Positions 46,832 to 56,153 of a DNA stretch of 64,000 nt are shown piece by piece (positions within the stretch are counted from its first letter, which is position 1; every line of letters starts with the position of its first letter). The position numbers were made by a program, and so were the translations under genes. The stretch covers positions 34,964 through 98,963 of the forward strand of contig NZ_CAPS01000059.1 in the NCBI RefSeq assembly GCF_000333955.1. Direction: 5' to 3'. This DNA is from Rhodococcus sp. AW25M09. GTDB lineage: Bacteria; Actinomycetota; Actinomycetes; Mycobacteriales; Mycobacteriaceae. Below the pieces are notes generated by a model that saw only the letters and a program-made list of their open reading frames with translations, was not told where the DNA came from and did not search any database.

Positions 46832-47866
46832 ATGCGTCCCACCCGAAGTGGGCTCTCGACGGAGCGCACGGACGTAGTCACTTTGCGCGACGTGGCCAAG
46901 GCCGCTGGGGTCAGCATTTCCACCGTCAGTCGTGTGCTCGACGACCGTGTCGCGCCGTCCCGATCCGCGACGGCCATCCGCGTGCGAGACATCGCAGAGC
47001 AACTCGGCTACCGGCGCAACACGTTCGCCTCGAACTTGCGACGGGGTGCCACGGCCACCATCGGGGTGTTGGTGCCTCGCCTGTCGGACACCGTGATGGC
47101 GCTGATGTTCGAGGCCATCGACAGGGCCGCCGGTAAAGAGGGCTATCACGCGATCGTCGCCACCAGCGGTGACGATCCCACGGACGAGTGGAACGCCGCG
47201 CAATCACTTCTCGAGCGCAATGTCGATGGGGTCGTCCTCGCCACCAGCCGGATCGACGACCCTCTGCCGAGTCATTTTCGCGAGAACGGAACTCCGCACG
47301 TTCTCGTCCTGAGAACTGACGGGAAGAGTCCGTCGTCCATCGGTGACGACGACACCGGCGGTTATCTCGCGGTTCGTCACCTGATCGATCTCGGACACAC
47401 CGATATCGCCGTGCTGACGGGTCCGCTGTTCACTTCCAGCGCCGTCGGCCGATTGGGCGGTGCACAGCGGGCCTTCGCCGAGGCGGGACTGTCACCGAGG
47501 CCTGAATGGGTGGTCGAAACCGGTTACGGAATCGATGCCGGCGAGCAGGCCGGACGCGAATTGTTCAACGGCGCAACGCGTCCGACGGCGGTGTTCGCCG
47601 CCAACGACAACATCGCTCTGGGTGTGCTCTCTGCCGCGCATCGCCACGGTCTGGCCGTAGGGGAGAATCTGTCGCTCGTCGGGTACAACGACATCCCGTT
47701 GGCGCAGCTGTTGCCGGTGCCCCTGACTTCGGTTCGTACCGCATTCGATTCCATCGCGGGCACCGCCATGGAATTGCTCATCCGCGGAAGCGACGACACG
47801 ACGGCCATCCGAAAAGCCCTACCGACGTTGATTCCTCGGCGATCGTCGAGCCGCCTGGTGCGCTGA
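46832..47866 (+). CDS. LacI-family transcriptional regulator
   Basis: The 344-residue repressor has the LacI helix-turn-helix TLRDVAKAAGVSISTVSRVL at about residues 17-36 and a periplasmic-binding-protein-like effector domain. The ATG at 46832 follows CAGGAGCTGCCG. It is divergent from the aldolase/Nramp-like genes and flanked by matching operator repeats. It ends 3 bp from the convergent serine hydrolase stop. Confidence 0.92.
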   Translation: MRPTRSGLSTERTDVVTLRDVAKAAGVSISTVSRVLDDRVAPSRSATAIRVRDIAEQLGYRRNTFASNLRRGATATIGVLVPRLSDTVMALMFEAIDRAAGKEGYHAIVATSGDDPTDEWNAAQSLLERNVDGVVLATSRIDDPLPSHFRENGTPHVLVLRTDGKSPSSIGDDDTGGYLAVRHLIDLGHTDIAVLTGPLFTSSAVGRLGGAQRAFAEAGLSPRPEWVVETGYGIDAGEQAGRELFNGATRPTAVFAANDNIALGVLSAAHRHGLAVGENLSLVGYNDIPLAQLLPVPLTSVRTAFDSIAGTAMELLIRGSDDTTAIRKALPTLIPRRSSSRLVR

Positions 47867-47869
47867 CCG

Positions 47870-49003
47870 TCAGGCGATGGCGTCGTAGACCGCGCGCACG
47901 TACTGCTCGGCGCGATCCGAACCGATAATTCCCGTACCCATGCGGTTCATCACGTAGGAGATGGTCAGCTGAGATTCCGGGTGCAGGACGGTCAGTGATC
48001 CACCCCAACCACCCCAGAAGCAGATTTTGCCGTCGGGGATGTAGGGCACCGATTGTTGCTGGGGCAGAGCAAAGCCCAGGCCGAAGCTCAACGGAATACC
48101 CAGGGCCAGATCGACTCCGTTGGATTGCTCCTCGAAGATCGAGTCGATCGTGCCGGGGCTCAGCAGTCGCACGCCGTCCACGGTTCCGCCGCGGGAGACG
48201 ACGGACAGGATTCTTGCGACCGATCGCGCGTTGCCATGCCCGTTCAGTGCACCCATGTCCGCGGCGCGCCACGCCGCGGTGTTCGCGGACTCGGCGTGCA
48301 CCAACGGTCCGAGAAAGGTCTTGCGACGCACCATCGTCGGATCGGGAGCGGCATCATCGGTCGGCGGGGGCGGCGGAACCACATCGGCGATCCGGACCCA
48401 GTCGCTTTCGGCGGCACCGATCTGGAAGTCGGCTCCGAGAGGACCGGCGATGTCGTCGGCAACGAACTGCCGCAACGACTTTCCGGTGACCCGGCGGACG
48501 ACTTCGCCGATCAGGTGGCCCTGGCTAGCCGCGTGATACCCCGATGTGGTGCGGGAGTCCCACCACGGTGCCTGCGCGGCCAGACGCGAGGTCGAGAGCT
48601 CCCAGTCGTAGAGATCCTCCTCGGCGAACGGTCTGTCCCAGCCCGAGACCCCTGAGGTGTGCGACAGCAGATGCCGAACCGCGATGTTCTCCTTGCCGGC
48701 GGCCGCGAACTCGGGCCAGTAATGCGCGACGGGGGAGTCGGGATCGAGCACTCCGCGGTCGATGAGCATCAACGCCGCCAGGCACGTCACCATCTTGGTG
48801 GTCGACCACACATTGGTGATCGTGTCCGACTCCCACGGCAGGCGGCCTTCGGTGTCTCGGTAGCCGCCCCAGAGGTCGACGGCAGTGTGGCCGTCGATGT
48901 CGACCACTATGGATGCGCCCAGTTCACTGCCGTTGTCGAGATTGGCCGCGAGCGTATCGCGCACCGCCGTGAAGCGGGGGTCGCAGTGACCGTCAATCCC
49001 CAT
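47870..49003 (-). CDS. serine hydrolase/esterase, class C beta-lactamase fold
   Basis: The 377-residue protein has the nucleophile motif STTK (Ser67-Lys70), a Tyr-containing motif SGYHAASQG and a WGGWGGS stretch near the C-terminus in place of the KTG box. The pattern fits EstB-type esterases and not true beta-lactamases. There is no signal peptide, so it acts in the cytoplasm. The ATG at 49003 overlaps the TetR gene end by 11 bases. Next to a Baeyer-Villiger monooxygenase it is a good candidate for hydrolysing the ester product. Confidence 0.85.
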   Translation of the reverse strand: MGIDGHCDPRFTAVRDTLAANLDNGSELGASIVVDIDGHTAVDLWGGYRDTEGRLPWESDTITNVWSTTKMVTCLAALMLIDRGVLDPDSPVAHYWPEFAAAGKENIAVRHLLSHTSGVSGWDRPFAEEDLYDWELSTSRLAAQAPWWDSRTTSGYHAASQGHLIGEVVRRVTGKSLRQFVADDIAGPLGADFQIGAAESDWVRIADVVPPPPPTDDAAPDPTMVRRKTFLGPLVHAESANTAAWRAADMGALNGHGNARSVARILSVVSRGGTVDGVRLLSPGTIDSIFEEQSNGVDLALGIPLSFGLGFALPQQQSVPYIPDGKICFWGGWGGSLTVLHPESQLTISYVMNRMGTGIIGSDRAEQYVRAVYDAIA

Positions 49004-49634
49004 GTGATGCACCGAGAACACGGTGGACGGCGAGTTCAACGTAACCGTCGGCGACGTCCTCGATGCTCAGCTCGCCGCCGTCGTGGAACCAGTTGCTGAT
49101 GCCGTTGAGCATGTCGGTCAGAGCGAACGACGCCAGGCGAGCGTCCGGGACGGTGAATTCGCCGCTGCGCATGCCGGCGGTGATGACGTCGTGGACACGT
49201 CGTTGGTATTGGCGGCGGTAGTCCTCGATGACAGTGCGATGCTCGGGGGTCAGCGAGGCGAGCTCGTGCAGGCCGACGATGTACTCCACTCGTCGCGTGT
49301 TCAGGTGCACCAGGTGCGCACGCACCAGTGACGACATGCGCTCGGTGGGGGTTCCGGCCGCGTCGAGCAGTGGCAGGTTCTCCTCGGCCGGCTCTTGCGT
49401 GACCGTCAGGCAGATCGCGAACAGGATGTCTTCCTTGGACGGGAAGTGGTGGTAGAGGCTCGCTCCCTTGATGCCGACGGCGTCCGCGATATCGCGCATG
49501 CCCACGTTCGAGTAGCCCTCGCGCGCAAAGATAGTTGCGGCGTTGGCGACGATGTCGTCACGCCGTTGGCGGGTGCGGACCTGACGGGGGAGAGCGGTGA
49601 CATCGGCCGGCTGCGTCGAATCAGGCTGCGTCAT
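48993..49634 (-). CDS. TetR-family transcriptional regulator
   Basis: The 213-residue regulator has the TetR helix-turn-helix (VGMRDIADAVGIKGASLYHHF) and a C-terminal ligand domain of the type common in fatty-acid or aromatic catabolic operons. The ATG overlaps the ligase stop (ATGA) and its end overlaps the esterase gene. It probably represses its own operon and the divergent monooxygenase through palindromes at 51931-52019. Confidence 0.92.
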   Translation of the reverse strand: MTQPDSTQPADVTALPRQVRTRQRRDDIVANAATIFAREGYSNVGMRDIADAVGIKGASLYHHFPSKEDILFAICLTVTQEPAEENLPLLDAAGTPTERMSSLVRAHLVHLNTRRVEYIVGLHELASLTPEHRTVIEDYRRQYQRRVHDVITAGMRSGEFTVPDARLASFALTDMLNGISNWFHDGGELSIEDVADGYVELAVHRVLGASHGD

Positions 49635-51193
49635 ACGGTCTCCTCGACCGCCACCAACAGTCGCAGTTCACGCTTGAGAATCTTTCCCTGCGGGTCGACG
49701 GGCAGTTCGGCCACGATGTGAACCGACTTCGGGGCCTTGTACGACGCCAACTCGGTGCGGCAGTACTCGATGATCGCGGCCGGGTCGGCGGTCACCCCGT
49801 CGCGTGCGATGACGAAGGCGGTCACGGCCTCGGACCAGTACGGGTCGGGAACTCCGACGACGGCGGCACGCAGCACATCCGGGTGAGTGTGGATGGTGCG
49901 TTCCACTTCCTGCGACGACACGTTCATCCCTCCCGACTTGATCATGTCCTTCATCCGATCGTAGAAGAACAGGTTGCCGTCGGCGTCGATGCGGACCATG
50001 TCGCCGGTATGCACCCAGCCGTCCCGGAACACCTCGGCGGTGCGCTCGGCGTCCTTGAAGTAGCCGAGCATCACCGAGGGAGTGCGGCAGAGCAATTCAC
50101 CGATCTCGCTCTCGTTGCCCGCGGGGTCGACCACCTTGATCTCGAGGTGGGTGACGGGCTTACCGATCCACGACGCGTCGCCGTCGGGAATGTCGTCGAG
50201 TTTCGAGAACCAGCCGACCGAGCCGAGCTGCGAGAGTTCCGACTGCCCCCAGTAGGTGCCCCAGATGGCCTCGGGTGCCGCGGCGGCCCAGGCGCTGATC
50301 GTGAGTGGTGACACCTGGCCACCGTAGGTGAGACAGCGCCGAACCTGGCTGACGGACTCGGGGCCGAACTGTTCATCTCGGGCCAAGGCCAGGTAGAACG
50401 TGGGAGTCTGCGCGATGACGGAGATCTTCTCGGCGGCGATGATGCGCAGCGATTGAGCCGGGTCGACCGTCGCGGGCAGGACGAGGGTGGCACCCATCAG
50501 TGTCAGGGTCGTCATCGAGCCGAGTCCGGCGATGGTGTGGAAGGGCATGACGAACAGCCAGGTGTCCTCCGGCCCCGTCCGCAGGCCCCAACTCCACGCG
50601 GGCGCGGTGGAGATGAGGAAGTTGCGGTGCGGGATCATCACCCCCTTGGGGGCCGCTTCGGTTCCGGAGGTGTAGATGACCATCGCGACGTCGTTCTCGT
50701 CCATCTCGACGTCCGGCTCGGTGGACGGGGTGTTCGCCGTCAGTGCGGCGTATTCGGACCCGAACGTCACCAGGGTGGTGGCCTCCGGCTTCACCGAGGA
50801 GATGATCTCGGCGAAGGCCGGATCGGCCACCACCACAGTCGGTTCCGCATGCTCGAGTTGGTGCTTCACCTCGGCGGCGCGATACATCACGTTGATGCCG
50901 GTGAATGCCGCTCCGGCTTTGAGCGTGCCGTAGTACGCCACCACCACATCGACGCTGTTACGAGCCATCGATGCGACGCGGTCACCCGAGGTCACCCCGA
51001 GATCTACCAGCAGGTTGGCGAACTGGTTTGCCCGAGAATCGAGTTCGCCGTACGTGGTGACCTCGCGGGTGCCGTCCGCCGAGTAGCTGATGAACGCGAC
51101 CTTGTTCGGCTGCGTCCGCGCATGGCGACGTAGCTGATCGCCGATGGTGGCGCGGCCGATGGGGGAGCGGTGGTGGATGGCAGTACCGGGCAC
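49631..51193 (-). CDS. acyl-CoA synthetase (AMP-dependent ligase)
   Basis: The 520-residue adenylating enzyme has motifs YTSGTEAAPKGV (about 170-181), TYWGQSE, GWVHTGD and the hinge/A10 region DRMKDMIKSGGMNVSS with the final catalytic Lys in PQGKILKREL. It activates a carboxylic acid to acyl-CoA. In a Baeyer-Villiger/esterase operon it may activate the acid released from the ester. The ATG at 51193 lies 26 bp after the nitroreductase stop. Confidence 0.92.
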   Translation of the reverse strand: MPGTAIHHRSPIGRATIGDQLRRHARTQPNKVAFISYSADGTREVTTYGELDSRANQFANLLVDLGVTSGDRVASMARNSVDVVVAYYGTLKAGAAFTGINVMYRAAEVKHQLEHAEPTVVVADPAFAEIISSVKPEATTLVTFGSEYAALTANTPSTEPDVEMDENDVAMVIYTSGTEAAPKGVMIPHRNFLISTAPAWSWGLRTGPEDTWLFVMPFHTIAGLGSMTTLTLMGATLVLPATVDPAQSLRIIAAEKISVIAQTPTFYLALARDEQFGPESVSQVRRCLTYGGQVSPLTISAWAAAAPEAIWGTYWGQSELSQLGSVGWFSKLDDIPDGDASWIGKPVTHLEIKVVDPAGNESEIGELLCRTPSVMLGYFKDAERTAEVFRDGWVHTGDMVRIDADGNLFFYDRMKDMIKSGGMNVSSQEVERTIHTHPDVLRAAVVGVPDPYWSEAVTAFVIARDGVTADPAAIIEYCRTELASYKAPKSVHIVAELPVDPQGKILKRELRLLVAVEETV

Positions 51194-51219
51194 GGCGGAC
51201 TCCTTCAGATGCAGTGGTT

Positions 51220-51882
51220 TTACAGGGCAGGCGAGAGAGCAGCGGAGTCGAACATCGGCTGCGAGAACGTCTCTGCCGCAACGATCTGCTCCACCGGATC
51301 ACGGGTGAGCTTGCGCGGGAACGACTTCTCGGGATACCCGACGGCGATGTGGGCGGCGGTGATGTAGTCGTCCGGGATGCCGAGCAGTTCGCGAATGGCG
51401 GGTTCCTCGTGGCACAGCAACGTCGTCACCGCGGTCGCGACGCCCTGATCACGCAGGCTCAGGCACAGGTTCTGCACGGTGGGGTAGATGGATGCGCCGC
51501 CGACGACGGAGAGTCGGCCGAGTTCGTTGTCGGTGGGGTGCAGTCCGTCCAGCGCGGCACAGACCACCACGATCGCGGGCACCTCGTGGAGGTGACGGGC
51601 GAAGTAGTCGGCGTCCTGCACGGTCTTGGGCAGTGCACCGACGGCGACGGTTCCGCCGGTGATGCCGGCGAAGTAGGCGTCCCACATCGGCAGGTAGAGG
51701 TCGGCGAGGGCCTGCTTGCGGGCAGCGTCGCGTACGACGATCCACCGCACGGGCTGACGATTGCCGCCCTGCGGGCCGAAGCGGGCGACGTCGAACGCGG
51801 CGCGGAACACCTCGTCGGGAACGGGATCGCTGAGGTACCGCCTGCAGGTGCCGGTGGTGCGCATCGCCTCGGTGAGTTCCAT
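51220..51882 (-). CDS. nitroreductase-family flavoprotein
   Basis: The 220-residue protein has the flavin-binding RTTGTCRRYLSDPVP and FGPQGGNRQPVRWIVV motifs of the nitroreductase fold. It probably reduces an enone, quinone or nitro group, or acts in flavin supply. The ATG at 51882 gives the normal length. It is the first gene of the operon nitroreductase, ligase, TetR, esterase and is divergent from the Baeyer-Villiger monooxygenase. Confidence 0.9.
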   Translation of the reverse strand: MELTEAMRTTGTCRRYLSDPVPDEVFRAAFDVARFGPQGGNRQPVRWIVVRDAARKQALADLYLPMWDAYFAGITGGTVAVGALPKTVQDADYFARHLHEVPAIVVVCAALDGLHPTDNELGRLSVVGGASIYPTVQNLCLSLRDQGVATAVTTLLCHEEPAIRELLGIPDDYITAAHIAVGYPEKSFPRKLTRDPVEQIVAAETFSQPMFDSAALSPAL

Positions 51883-51930
51883 GGGTGTTTCCCTTCGCCT
51901 GTCCGCTGTTAGGTAGTGCCATGAAGCATC

Positions 51931-52019
51931 ATGTGGCGTGGGCCACATTGTCAAGGGTTCAATTGCTGTGAATTTCCAGATCGGGAAACGCTTGCGCAGA
52001 ATTGCCTAACCATGGTTAG
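51931..52019. promoter_or_regulatory. two palindromes in divergent promoter, candidate TetR operators
   Basis: A perfect 14-bp palindrome CTAACCATGGTTAG lies at 52006-52019, and an inverted repeat ATGTGGC-N4-GCCACAT at 51931-51948. They sit in the 183-bp gap between the nitroreductase and monooxygenase starts, where the operon's TetR would be expected to act. Confidence 0.6.
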
Positions 52020-52065
52020 TTGAGCTGTCGGAGTCGGATAGAGCAGCTCGCAACAGGAGGTACCG

Positions 52066-54006
52066 GTGTCCACACATGCAGCAACGGCAGCGGAAACCGA
52101 GGGTGGGGTTAATCGGGACCGAGTAGATCGGGACCGGCTCTCGCGGGCTCTCACCGCGGCGAACCTGCCCACGCTGGTGGCGGTGCTCTATCAGCTGACC
52201 GGCGATCGAACGTGGCTCGCCGATCCGTATCGCCCCACGCGTAGTCGCGGCATGGACAACAACGACACAGGCGGATTCGACGACGCAGTAGCCGACCGCA
52301 TCCGGTCCGCAGCGCTCGACGCGATCTGCGCGTTTCACGAGGGCACGCCCATGGCGGTGCCCGCGCCCGACTCGGAGCACCTCGTCGAGATGATCAGCGT
52401 GGCCGTCGGCGAGCAGGTTCCTCGCGAGTTCGGCGTCATGGTCGCCGAGGACATGGGGTTCACTGCCTCGGACACTCCGGTGGCCGCTCCGAACGATCTG
52501 TCGGTCATCGTGATCGGCGCGGGCGTCTCCGGGATGCTCGCCGCCATCAAGCTGCACGAGGCCGGCATCAGTCACGTCGTGCTCGAGAAGAACTCCGACG
52601 TGGGCGGTGGCTGGTTCGAGAACACCTACCCCGGTGCGGGCGTCGACACCCCCAGTCACCTGTACTCCTACTCCTTCGCGCCGCGGGCCTGGAGCACCCA
52701 CTTCGGCAAGCGCGACGAGGTGTGGCAGTACCTCAGCGATGTCGCGTCCGAACACGATCTGCGGCAACGCATTCGCTTCGATACCGAGGTCGCGACCGCC
52801 GAGTACGACGCGCAGCGACAGGGCTGGACCGTCAGGACGGTCGACGGCGAAACGTTGACCGCCGACGTGGTGATCACGGCGACCGGTCAGCTCAATCGGC
52901 CGAAGGTGCCTCTCATTCCCGGGCTCGAATCGTTCGACGGCCCGATCTTCCACACGGCGAACTGGCCGGCAGATCTGGATCTGACGGGTAAGCGCGTCGC
53001 CATCGTCGGAACCGGGGCCAGTGCCATGCAGGTGCTGCCGGCCATCGCGTCGGCGGTGGGGCACGCGACGGTCTTCCAACGTTCGCCGCAGTGGGTGTCG
53101 TCGAGTGATGTGTATTTCACCGAGATGGGCGACGACGCCAACTACCTGATGGATGTCGTTCCGCTGTATCGGCTTTGGTACCGGACCAGGCTGGCCTGGA
53201 ACTTCAACGACCGTGTGCACAGCTCGCTGCAGGTCGATCCCGAGTGGGAGCATCCGCAGCGCTCGATCAACCCGATGAACGACGCGCATCGACGCGTATT
53301 CACCCGCTACATCGAAGCCGAGCTCGAGGGCCGACCGGATCTGATCGAGAAGTCGTTGCCCGATTATCCACCCTTCGGCAAGCGGATGCTGCTCGACAAC
53401 GGCTGGTACGCCGCGCTCAAGCGCGACAACGTCACCCTCATCGCCGACGCCGTCTCCTCGATCACCGCCAACTCGGTTGTTGCGCGGGATGGTTCGGAGA
53501 CCGAGGTCGATGTGGTGATCCTCGCGACGGGCTTCGAGACCCACAAGTTGCTGACGCCGATCGATGTACGTGGACGATCAGGGGAGTCCATCCGCAATAT
53601 CTGGGGCCCGGAAGATGCGCACGCGTATCTCGGCATCACCGTTCCCGACTTCCCGAACTTCTTCATCACCTGCGGTCCAGGCACGGTACTGGGCCACGGG
53701 GGTAGCTACATCACCATCGCCGAATGTCAGGTGCGGTACATCATCGATGTGCTGAACGACATGGTGGACAAGCGAATCGGAGCCATCGAGTGCAAGGTCG
53801 ACGTGGAGGCGGAGTACGTCCGCAAGCACGACGAGGCGCACGCGAAGATGATCTGGTCGCACGGCGGCATGGACAACTGGTACCGCAACGACGCCGGACG
53901 CGTGGTCTCGACGTTGCCCTGGCGCATCGTCGACTACTGGGAGATGACCCGGCGGGCTGATCTCGACGACTTCGTCACCGAGGCTCGACGGGATGAGGCT
54001 CCCTGA
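52066..54006 (+). CDS. Baeyer-Villiger flavin monooxygenase (4-hydroxyacetophenone monooxygenase-like)
   Basis: The 646-residue enzyme has an N-terminal extension of about 145 residues, then the FAD motif GAGVSG (151-156), the Baeyer-Villiger fingerprint beginning at Phe290 (FDGPIFHTANWP) and the NADPH motif GTGASA (315-320). The extension and total length match 4-hydroxyacetophenone monooxygenase (about 640 residues) better than the shorter cyclohexanone-type enzymes. It would insert oxygen beside an aryl ketone to give an ester. The GTG at 52066 follows an AGGAGG site. It is divergent from an esterase-containing operon. Confidence 0.9.
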   Translation: MSTHAATAAETEGGVNRDRVDRDRLSRALTAANLPTLVAVLYQLTGDRTWLADPYRPTRSRGMDNNDTGGFDDAVADRIRSAALDAICAFHEGTPMAVPAPDSEHLVEMISVAVGEQVPREFGVMVAEDMGFTASDTPVAAPNDLSVIVIGAGVSGMLAAIKLHEAGISHVVLEKNSDVGGGWFENTYPGAGVDTPSHLYSYSFAPRAWSTHFGKRDEVWQYLSDVASEHDLRQRIRFDTEVATAEYDAQRQGWTVRTVDGETLTADVVITATGQLNRPKVPLIPGLESFDGPIFHTANWPADLDLTGKRVAIVGTGASAMQVLPAIASAVGHATVFQRSPQWVSSSDVYFTEMGDDANYLMDVVPLYRLWYRTRLAWNFNDRVHSSLQVDPEWEHPQRSINPMNDAHRRVFTRYIEAELEGRPDLIEKSLPDYPPFGKRMLLDNGWYAALKRDNVTLIADAVSSITANSVVARDGSETEVDVVILATGFETHKLLTPIDVRGRSGESIRNIWGPEDAHAYLGITVPDFPNFFITCGPGTVLGHGGSYITIAECQVRYIIDVLNDMVDKRIGAIECKVDVEAEYVRKHDEAHAKMIWSHGGMDNWYRNDAGRVVSTLPWRIVDYWEMTRRADLDDFVTEARRDEAP

Positions 54007-54029
54007 TCAGTGGGACCTGATCAGTTGGA
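54002..54029. repeat. 14-bp tandem repeat spanning two convergent stop codons
   Basis: CCTGATCAGTGGGA is followed directly by CCTGATCAGTTGGA (13 of 14 identical). The first copy contains the monooxygenase stop, the second the stop of the convergent lipoprotein gene. Each copy holds a TGATCA palindrome. Confidence 0.7.
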
Positions 54030-54662
54030 CGTTGCCTGCTGCGCCGACAACACGAATCCGTGTCCACCACCCGCGTCGCAGATCATCGCTTCGACCCGGG
54101 AGAAGCACGTGAAGCCGTTGAAGGTGATGGATGTGTCGTAGTCCAACGGCTGTGCGTTCTCGACTCCGAATTCGCCTTGGTTGAAGCAGGTCGGCGTCAC
54201 CTTCCCCGGTGTCATGTAGAAGCCCTTGCCGAGTTGGTCGATGGTGAACGACGGCGTCACGCAGTTCGCGCCATCGGGGATCGGAGCATCTGCTGCTTGG
54301 CAACCGGACGAGAATTCGGTGTCGCCGATCTTGCAATAGATGTTGCCCGAGGGCGACTTCCAGCCGACTTGGTTGCCGTACGCGCTGTACCGGGCAGGGT
54401 CGACGGGTGTGATCGGCGCGGTGTTGTTCGCGGGATCGGCAGCCGTCGGCTTCGCGTTGGTCACGGTAGGTTCGTCGGCTGATTCGCTGGAGCCGGCGCC
54501 ACCGGTGTTCGACGGTGCCGCGATGGTCACTTGCGGTGGCGCGGGTATCTGCGCGGCGGCGCTGGTGGATGGGGTCGGATCGGCGGCGGGTGCTTCCTGA
54601 CTGCCGCATGCCGTCAGCGCAGCTGCGGTGAGTATTGCGGCCAATGCGAATCTGCGACTCAT
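54021..54662 (-). CDS. secreted lipoprotein, paralogue of upstream gene
   Basis: The 213-residue protein has a lipoprotein signal with lipobox LTAC (Cys19), a Thr/Pro/Ala-rich linker, and a C-terminal domain with paired cysteines (GNIYCKIGDTEFSSGCQA and FTCFSRVEAMICD). The same plan is found in the protein encoded immediately upstream, so the pair arose by duplication. The ATG at 54662 follows AAGGAGCTCCGA. An ATG at 54677 overlapping the previous stop is a possible alternative. Function unknown; exposed on the cell surface. Confidence 0.8.
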   Translation of the reverse strand: MSRRFALAAILTAAALTACGSQEAPAADPTPSTSAAAQIPAPPQVTIAAPSNTGGAGSSESADEPTVTNAKPTAADPANNTAPITPVDPARYSAYGNQVGWKSPSGNIYCKIGDTEFSSGCQAADAPIPDGANCVTPSFTIDQLGKGFYMTPGKVTPTCFNQGEFGVENAQPLDYDTSITFNGFTCFSRVEAMICDAGGGHGFVLSAQQATSN

Positions 54663-54676
54663 TCGGAGCTCCTTCA

Positions 54677-55345
54677 TCAGAATGCGATGTTGATGTCGCG
54701 GGAGATCATGAAGCCTCGGTCGCCGTCGTAGCAGAGGATGCCGGCTTCGGTGGAGCGGCAGAAATTGCCGGTGACTCCGATGACCTGGCCGTATTCCAGA
54801 ACTCGGGGGCCGGGAGATCCGCCGAAGAAGATTCCCTGGTTGGTGCAGATCTGTTCGACGGTGCCGTCCTGGTTGATCTGTACCCCGTAGGTGTTGGTCG
54901 CGGTATTGGCGCATTCGCGGCCGGTGTTGCCCGGAACCGAATATCGGACCTGGCAGCCGACGATCGTTCCCGGTGCGTTGGCCGAATTGAATGCGCAGAA
55001 CACATTTCCGCTAGTGGACTGGAAGAAGTACTGGCTGCCGGTGTTCTCGAAATCGCGTGCATCGACGTTGACGTCGTCGCGATTCGGGGCGGGCGGCACG
55101 GCATCTGAGCCCGAGGCTTCGGTGATGTCCGGTGCCGGGGTGATCACCTCGGTAGCTTGCCCGTTTCCGCCCGATCCGCTGCCATCGTCGGAGTCGGTGT
55201 ATCCGTTCGTCGACGGAGCAGCCGCTGCGCTGGTGCTCGACGGCGAAGCGGTTGTGGCCGGCTCCTCGGACCCGCACGCAGTTGCTGCGAGTGTGGTGGC
55301 TGCGAGTAGTGCACACGTGGCCACGATTGTGCGGACTTGCCTCAT
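54677..55345 (-). CDS. secreted lipoprotein, paralogue of downstream gene
   Basis: The 222-residue protein has a lipoprotein signal with Cys24 (ATAC), a Ser/Thr/Gly-rich linker to about residue 95, and a C-terminal domain with cysteine pairs (GNVFCAFNSA...VGCQVR, EAGILCYDGD). The cysteine spacing and the ending with an ICD/LCYDG stretch mirror the next gene. The stop overlaps a possible start of that gene in TGATG. Actinobacterial surface lipoprotein of unknown function. Confidence 0.8.
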   Translation of the reverse strand: MRQVRTIVATCALLAATTLAATACGSEEPATTASPSSTSAAAAPSTNGYTDSDDGSGSGGNGQATEVITPAPDITEASGSDAVPPAPNRDDVNVDARDFENTGSQYFFQSTSGNVFCAFNSANAPGTIVGCQVRYSVPGNTGRECANTATNTYGVQINQDGTVEQICTNQGIFFGGSPGPRVLEYGQVIGVTGNFCRSTEAGILCYDGDRGFMISRDINIAF

Positions 55346-55605
55346 TCGATGGTCCTCACCGGTGGCTGCAGTGTGCATCACCTCTGATCGATGAATCGAA
55401 CGGGCCAAGTGGTCTGTTAACGTCTTTCGTGTCACGACAGCGTCACGACTCGATATACGGCAGGTCCTTTTGTCGCAATGACTGCGAGGGTGGGGCTACC
55501 AAACACTTAAGAATTACTTGATGTTTCAGCTTCAACTCGGACAGGTCGAGTCGGTGGGTAGCGATTCGGTATTGCATTATGCGACATCGACGAAAGGCAT
55601 GCAGC

Positions 55606-56130
55606 ATGCGAAAGTCGTTGCGAAGAGCTGTTTTAGCAGTTGTGCTGGTTGTTCCGCTGCTGCTCGGCGTCGGTGCAGGTACTGCCGTTGCATCGCCGCA
55701 GACCACGCTGCTTCAGATTCCGGTGGTGACCGGTTTTCAGATTGCGCCGGGTGCCGTGCCCGGTGGGCTGTTCCAGACCATCCCGATACAGGCCACGGTC
55801 GGTGAAGAGCCTGGCGTGCTGAAAATCTCGGCCGCCAACATCGCGCCCTACGCTGACCAGTACCCGTACCGAAGCCTCGGCGTGAGCTTCCGAAACTTGG
55901 ACGTCGGCTTGCGGGGGACGGCCAGTCTGCGGCATTGGCAGGACAACCCCAATCCTGACCCGGCCGACGGCGTCCCACCCACACGAAACGAGCAGCTCCC
56001 GCCCCAAGTCACCTTGCCGACGGGCGTCGGTTGGGTGTCGGTCACGGTGACTCACTATCGCGATTACGGCAATGGTGCACCCTATGCCGACACGCTTATC
56101 GCAGGCCAAGGACTGATCTACGTTCCGTGA
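55606..56130 (+). CDS. secreted protein of unknown function, tandem paralogue 1
   Basis: The 174-residue protein has a signal peptide ending near VASPQ (residue 30) and a mature domain of about 145 residues rich in beta strands. It shares IPVVTG, PGG-FQTIPI, VGE-PG, AA-I-PY, RNL and LRHW-D with the next gene. The ATG at 55606 is preceded by GAAAGG. No lipobox is present, so it is secreted or wall-associated. Not recognised as a known family. Confidence 0.8.
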   Translation: MRKSLRRAVLAVVLVVPLLLGVGAGTAVASPQTTLLQIPVVTGFQIAPGAVPGGLFQTIPIQATVGEEPGVLKISAANIAPYADQYPYRSLGVSFRNLDVGLRGTASLRHWQDNPNPDPADGVPPTRNEQLPPQVTLPTGVGWVSVTVTHYRDYGNGAPYADTLIAGQGLIYVP

Positions 56131-56153
56131 CCGTCCATACGAAAGGCAACTCG

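Noticed and set aside
47870..49003. True beta-lactamase (antibiotic resistance)
   Set aside because: There is no signal peptide and no KTG motif; the context is catabolic, so an esterase is more likely.
52006..53544. 512-codon minus-strand open frame opposite the monooxygenase
   Set aside because: The plus strand has the Baeyer-Villiger fingerprint and both nucleotide motifs; the minus frame has none.
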